Source: Acrasis kona (lineage: Eukaryota; Heterolobosea; Eutetramitea; Acrasida; Acrasidae). Taken from it: a stretch of DNA of 60,927 nucleotides. Positions 58,453 through 60,927 of this stretch are shown here, piece by piece. The DNA lies in NCBI GenBank assembly GCA_026419775.2, contig JAOPGA020000945.1, forward strand, positions 1 through 60,927. Reading direction: 5' to 3'. Position numbers and translations under genes: made by a program. The number at the start of each line of letters is the position of its first letter. The stretch's first letter is position 1. The notes under the pieces are model-generated. The model had not been told where the DNA came from and made no database searches. It saw nothing but the letters and a program-made list of their open reading frames with translations.

Positions 58453-58492
58453 ACCAACAACGTTTACTGCAATCAATGGCTGTCAACCACTC
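58044..58492 (+). repeat. 449-bp duplication, copy 1
   Basis: It spans the end of the ubiquitin-like exon, the intron, the helical exon, the 23-nt gap and the first 17 bases of the next gene. Copy 2 is 59987-60433. By eye there are about eight substitutions plus intron differences, so roughly 97-98% identity. Confidence 0.9.
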
Positions 58493-60393
58493 GGAAGATG
58501 AAGAGAAAACGGAACAGGTCACTAATCCCTATAAAGCTTCGTTGAATCAAGTTGCCTGTAGGAATAGAAAAATATTTTGTCCAAACGGAAGAATAGCTGC
58601 CCATGGTGAAAGCGCCGACACCTTCTTCGTATCACCTGCATATTGGAACCAGCAACATCTTCTCCCTTTGGTAGAGGCGAGAAAATTTTTCACAATGCTC
58701 GCGCCGAGTCAAACTGGAAAGACTACAAGATCCACATACTTTGTTCATCAACTGACGGAGTTGGGGTACCATCCAATTTAGTAAGTTTTCGCCCATCAAC
58801 CTGCTAACATTCTAGCATCGACATGCAAGGTATGTACGGAGGTGTAAATAAAGGGCACGAAGAGGTACAAAAAACAAATCAAGAAGGGTATGAACAGCAA
58901 CCCATTAATGAGAGAGCCTCCTTCTTCAATAGACGTTTTTGGAGATTACTTTTACAATTCTCTGCTAATAAAAATTACAACAAAAGCGCGGCGGCTCTGT
59001 GGGAGTTCTTTGATAAGGAGGGCGGCGCTTTTGACAAAGACAAGAAAGTGGTGCTCATTTTTGACGAAATCAATTATTTGAAGTTTTTTGAAGAACAAAT
59101 CAGAATGGAAGTGGTGAGCAGTTTGAGACATCTGAAGCAGTACCAAGAACAGACCACGGTTTTTTCAAGTTTTATCATATCGAACACTATAGCAGACGAT
59201 ACATTCTACATCGAAGGCGCATCTGGCTTAGTTTCCCCGTTCAACATTACCGAGCCTGTTTATGCCCCCTACTGGACTCTTACTGAATATAATGGTCTTG
59301 TCGAACAATACGAATAAGAGTATCGGGTGAAAATGAGTCAACACATCAGACAGCAGATCTACTCACGAACCCGAGGTGCTCAAGGCTCCACCGTGATGCT
59401 CCTCCGTTTGTATCAAATGATGAGAGATAAAGGTGATGTGACAGAAGAACAATGGTGTATGCAGACAAGATTTGAACAACAATCTTTTATGAGTTTTATC
59501 AGCGGTTTTGAGAATTTTCGAGTAATGGAAAAGAGTGCTTTAACCAATCAAAAGGATTTGATCAAACATTTTTCGGATCTTAGCTTAATGCCAACAAATG
59601 TCATTAAACAACTGAAGACCGCAAATATTATTGCAGAGGGCTCCAATGTTGAATTTGCCTCTCCGTTCGTTCAACAGTACTTGAGATGTTTTTTTTTCAC
59701 TTCGAGCTTTCAATCATATTCGATGAGTCATCATTATGAAAAAGCACTATCACAAAAAGATCAATCCTGAACAGACGTGGCTAGTAAATTGGACCACAAA
59801 TGACACGGTTTGGAGACCAAACGAATTTCATGACGTCAATGTAATGATCATCCACCATGATCAGAGCTTTGGCTCCTTCACTATCAAAATTATCGATCGT
59901 AACCAAGAGGCTCCAATTATTTCTGTAGTCGAGGTCAGTGCCAACGAGTACAAATACAAACAAGAAAATAACAACAATCTTGAAGCGGCATTTGCTAGTC
60001 AAGCGATCTTGAATGAAATCAGACAGAGACAGAATCAAAGTAAGTCACACACAACACACAAAAGTACTCATTATTGTAGTGGGTGGTGGAGGTCCGAGTG
60101 GAGGTAGTGGTCAGCAGCAGACTCAAGAGCAGAAGGCGGCGTATGAGGAGATGAAGCATTTATCAGATGGACTTGATACTAAAGCGGAGAAAATAGACGC
60201 TTTGAGGGAATATTTGACCCAACACGGATTAGACGGAGAATTGGTGGAGGCAATTAGAGCGCAAAAATATGTTGGAAGATCATTTGCAGATGTGAGCAAG
60301 GCAGATCTTAGGTATTGTAACCTCGCCGCAGGAGATATTTGGGAAGTAGAAAATTTCTTTTCGCAGAAGTTTAGTAGAAAGCTACCAGAATAA
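58476..60393 (+). pseudogene. second CR-type NTPase gene, with in-frame stop and frameshift
   Basis: Exon 1 (58476..58780) has the P-loop APSQTGKTT. A 35-nt intron leads to exon 2 from 58816, with Walker B KVVLIFDEI, then SPFNITEPVYAP. A TAA at 59315-59317 interrupts the domain, but the frame continues (STVMLLRLYQ) to about 59755. There a one-base shift passes into a second domain (QTWLVNWTTN, MIIHHDQSF). A fragment of the ubiquitin-like end follows (AFASQAILNEI), then a 40-nt intron (60040-60079) and the helical exon 60080..60393. It is degenerate unless the stop is an assembly error. Confidence 0.65.
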
Positions 60394-60433
60394 ACCAACA
60401 ACGTTTACTGCAATTAATGGCTGTCAACCACTC
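59987..60433 (+). repeat. 447-bp duplication, copy 2
   Basis: Partner of 58044-58492. Exon lengths (314) and stop-to-start spacing are identical in the two copies. Most differences are single substitutions and the intron is 2 nt shorter. Homology ends abruptly at 60433. Confidence 0.9.
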
Positions 60434-60710
60434 TGGTGTTGTCCGGAATACGATGATTGTATTGTTCTGCACGACCTTTGGAGCAATATTTTTATTTATA
60501 TTGTTGGAGAATAAGGCTTTGTTACAACGGGAAATGGAGTCAACCATATCAACAAACATTTCCCCATCAACCCCTTGGTCATTGAGTTTTGTTGCAACAT
60601 CTTGGAGTTTGTTATTTTCTTTCAACAAATTGAATAGTGCATCTGCATCGATAGTTTCGGGATCATATCTCTTACTCGCTCCACCACCCACTACAATAAC
60701 ATATTGAGAT
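60434..60710 (-). pseudogene. inverted CR-family tail exon
   Basis: On the reverse strand a family intron end (GTTATTGTAG at 60691-60700) precedes a Met-Gly-Gly-Gly linker. A helical module different from the 58139 exon follows (DADALFNLLKENNKL, VDGEMFVDMV). The frame runs past the junction at 60434 into antisense copy-2 tail sequence, so its end is not natural. It is a rearranged piece between two forward copies. Confidence 0.6.
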
Positions 60711-60713
60711 TAG

Positions 60714-60927
60714 AAGGCGGCGTATGAGGAGATGAAGCAGCAGAAGAGTAGGCGCGCTTTTCAGCAGTGGTTAGAGCGTGTGTGGTTGAATGAAATAGAG
60801 GGCGATAAAAAAGACGATTTGCAAGAATTGGTTCAAAAGATCTTCGATGACGATTACAATGGAAAAACATTTGCTGAAGTGACTCCACCTTATCAAAGTC
60901 CTCACTATTTACTCTTTGCAGCAAGAA
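60714..60927 (+). CDS. partial CR-family helical exon, runs off the window
   Basis: It begins abruptly with AAGGCGGCGTATGAGGAGAT, identical to the middle of the helical exon, then diverges (RRAFQQWLERVWLNEIEG, NGKTFAEVTPP). The end is similar in plan to the FADVSKADLRY block. The upstream part is cut by the rearrangement at ~60711, and the downstream end lies outside the window. Confidence 0.5.

Overview
The window is eukaryotic nuclear DNA from a compact, AT-rich protist genome. Genes lie on both strands and are often only 2 to 100 bases apart. Many are intronless, and the others carry very short GT-AG introns, mostly 35-45 nt. The standard genetic code fits: TAA, TAG and TGA all end genes. 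The gene mix (F-box/RasGEF, TMC channel, kinesin-3, RWP-RK, MIF, XPR1-like SPX-EXS, RCC1-like proteins) suggests a free-living amoeba or flagellate. A heterolobosean such as Naegleria or Acrasis would fit, but that is inference. No rRNA, tRNA, CRISPR array or bacterial operon was seen.

Layout. 0.8-23 kb is dense housekeeping-type sequence: a coiled-coil protein, an ankyrin protein, an S9 peptidase, a SET methyltransferase, a three-domain fusion with a PP-loop ATPase, an F-box/LRR protein, cathepsin B, an F-box-RasGEF fusion, a TMC channel, a kinesin-3 with one frameshift, and small proteins. 12.3-13.6 kb holds a probable piggyBac C-terminal fragment and repeats. 23.1-29.1 kb is an AT-rich mobile-element island: a broken coiled-coil gene, a decayed DDE transposase fragment, an intact pogo/CENP-B type transposase, and 2.8 kb with no convincing gene. 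29-51.9 kb is dense again: BRCT, RWP-RK, cyclin, MIF, an AhpD-like secreted protein, a TM2-like protein, an SPX-EXS transporter, polyubiquitin, two RCC1-like genes, a GNAT acetyltransferase, WD40, an alpha/beta hydrolase, a twin-CX3C protein, a dead amine oxidase, an aminotransferase, a secreted protein and an RRM protein.

52.2-60.9 kb is the most unusual part. It is a cluster of mosaic P-loop NTPase genes resembling the Crinkler/RHS (CR) class. One copy appears intact (55349-58452, five exons). Its last two exons encode a ubiquitin-like module and a small helical module, joined through Gly-rich linkers. The introns before these modules are all phase 1 and share sequence with each other and with introns in neighbouring broken copies. 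The cluster also contains a nearly identical 449/447-bp duplication of the tail exons, an inverted tail exon, two NTPase copies with in-frame stops, and a reverse transcriptase fragment abutting a linker exon.

Several single-base frameshifts sit in homopolymer runs, and four ambiguous bases (n) fall in one CDS, so some broken genes may be assembly artefacts. Exon coordinates are given inside the entries because each feature holds only one span.
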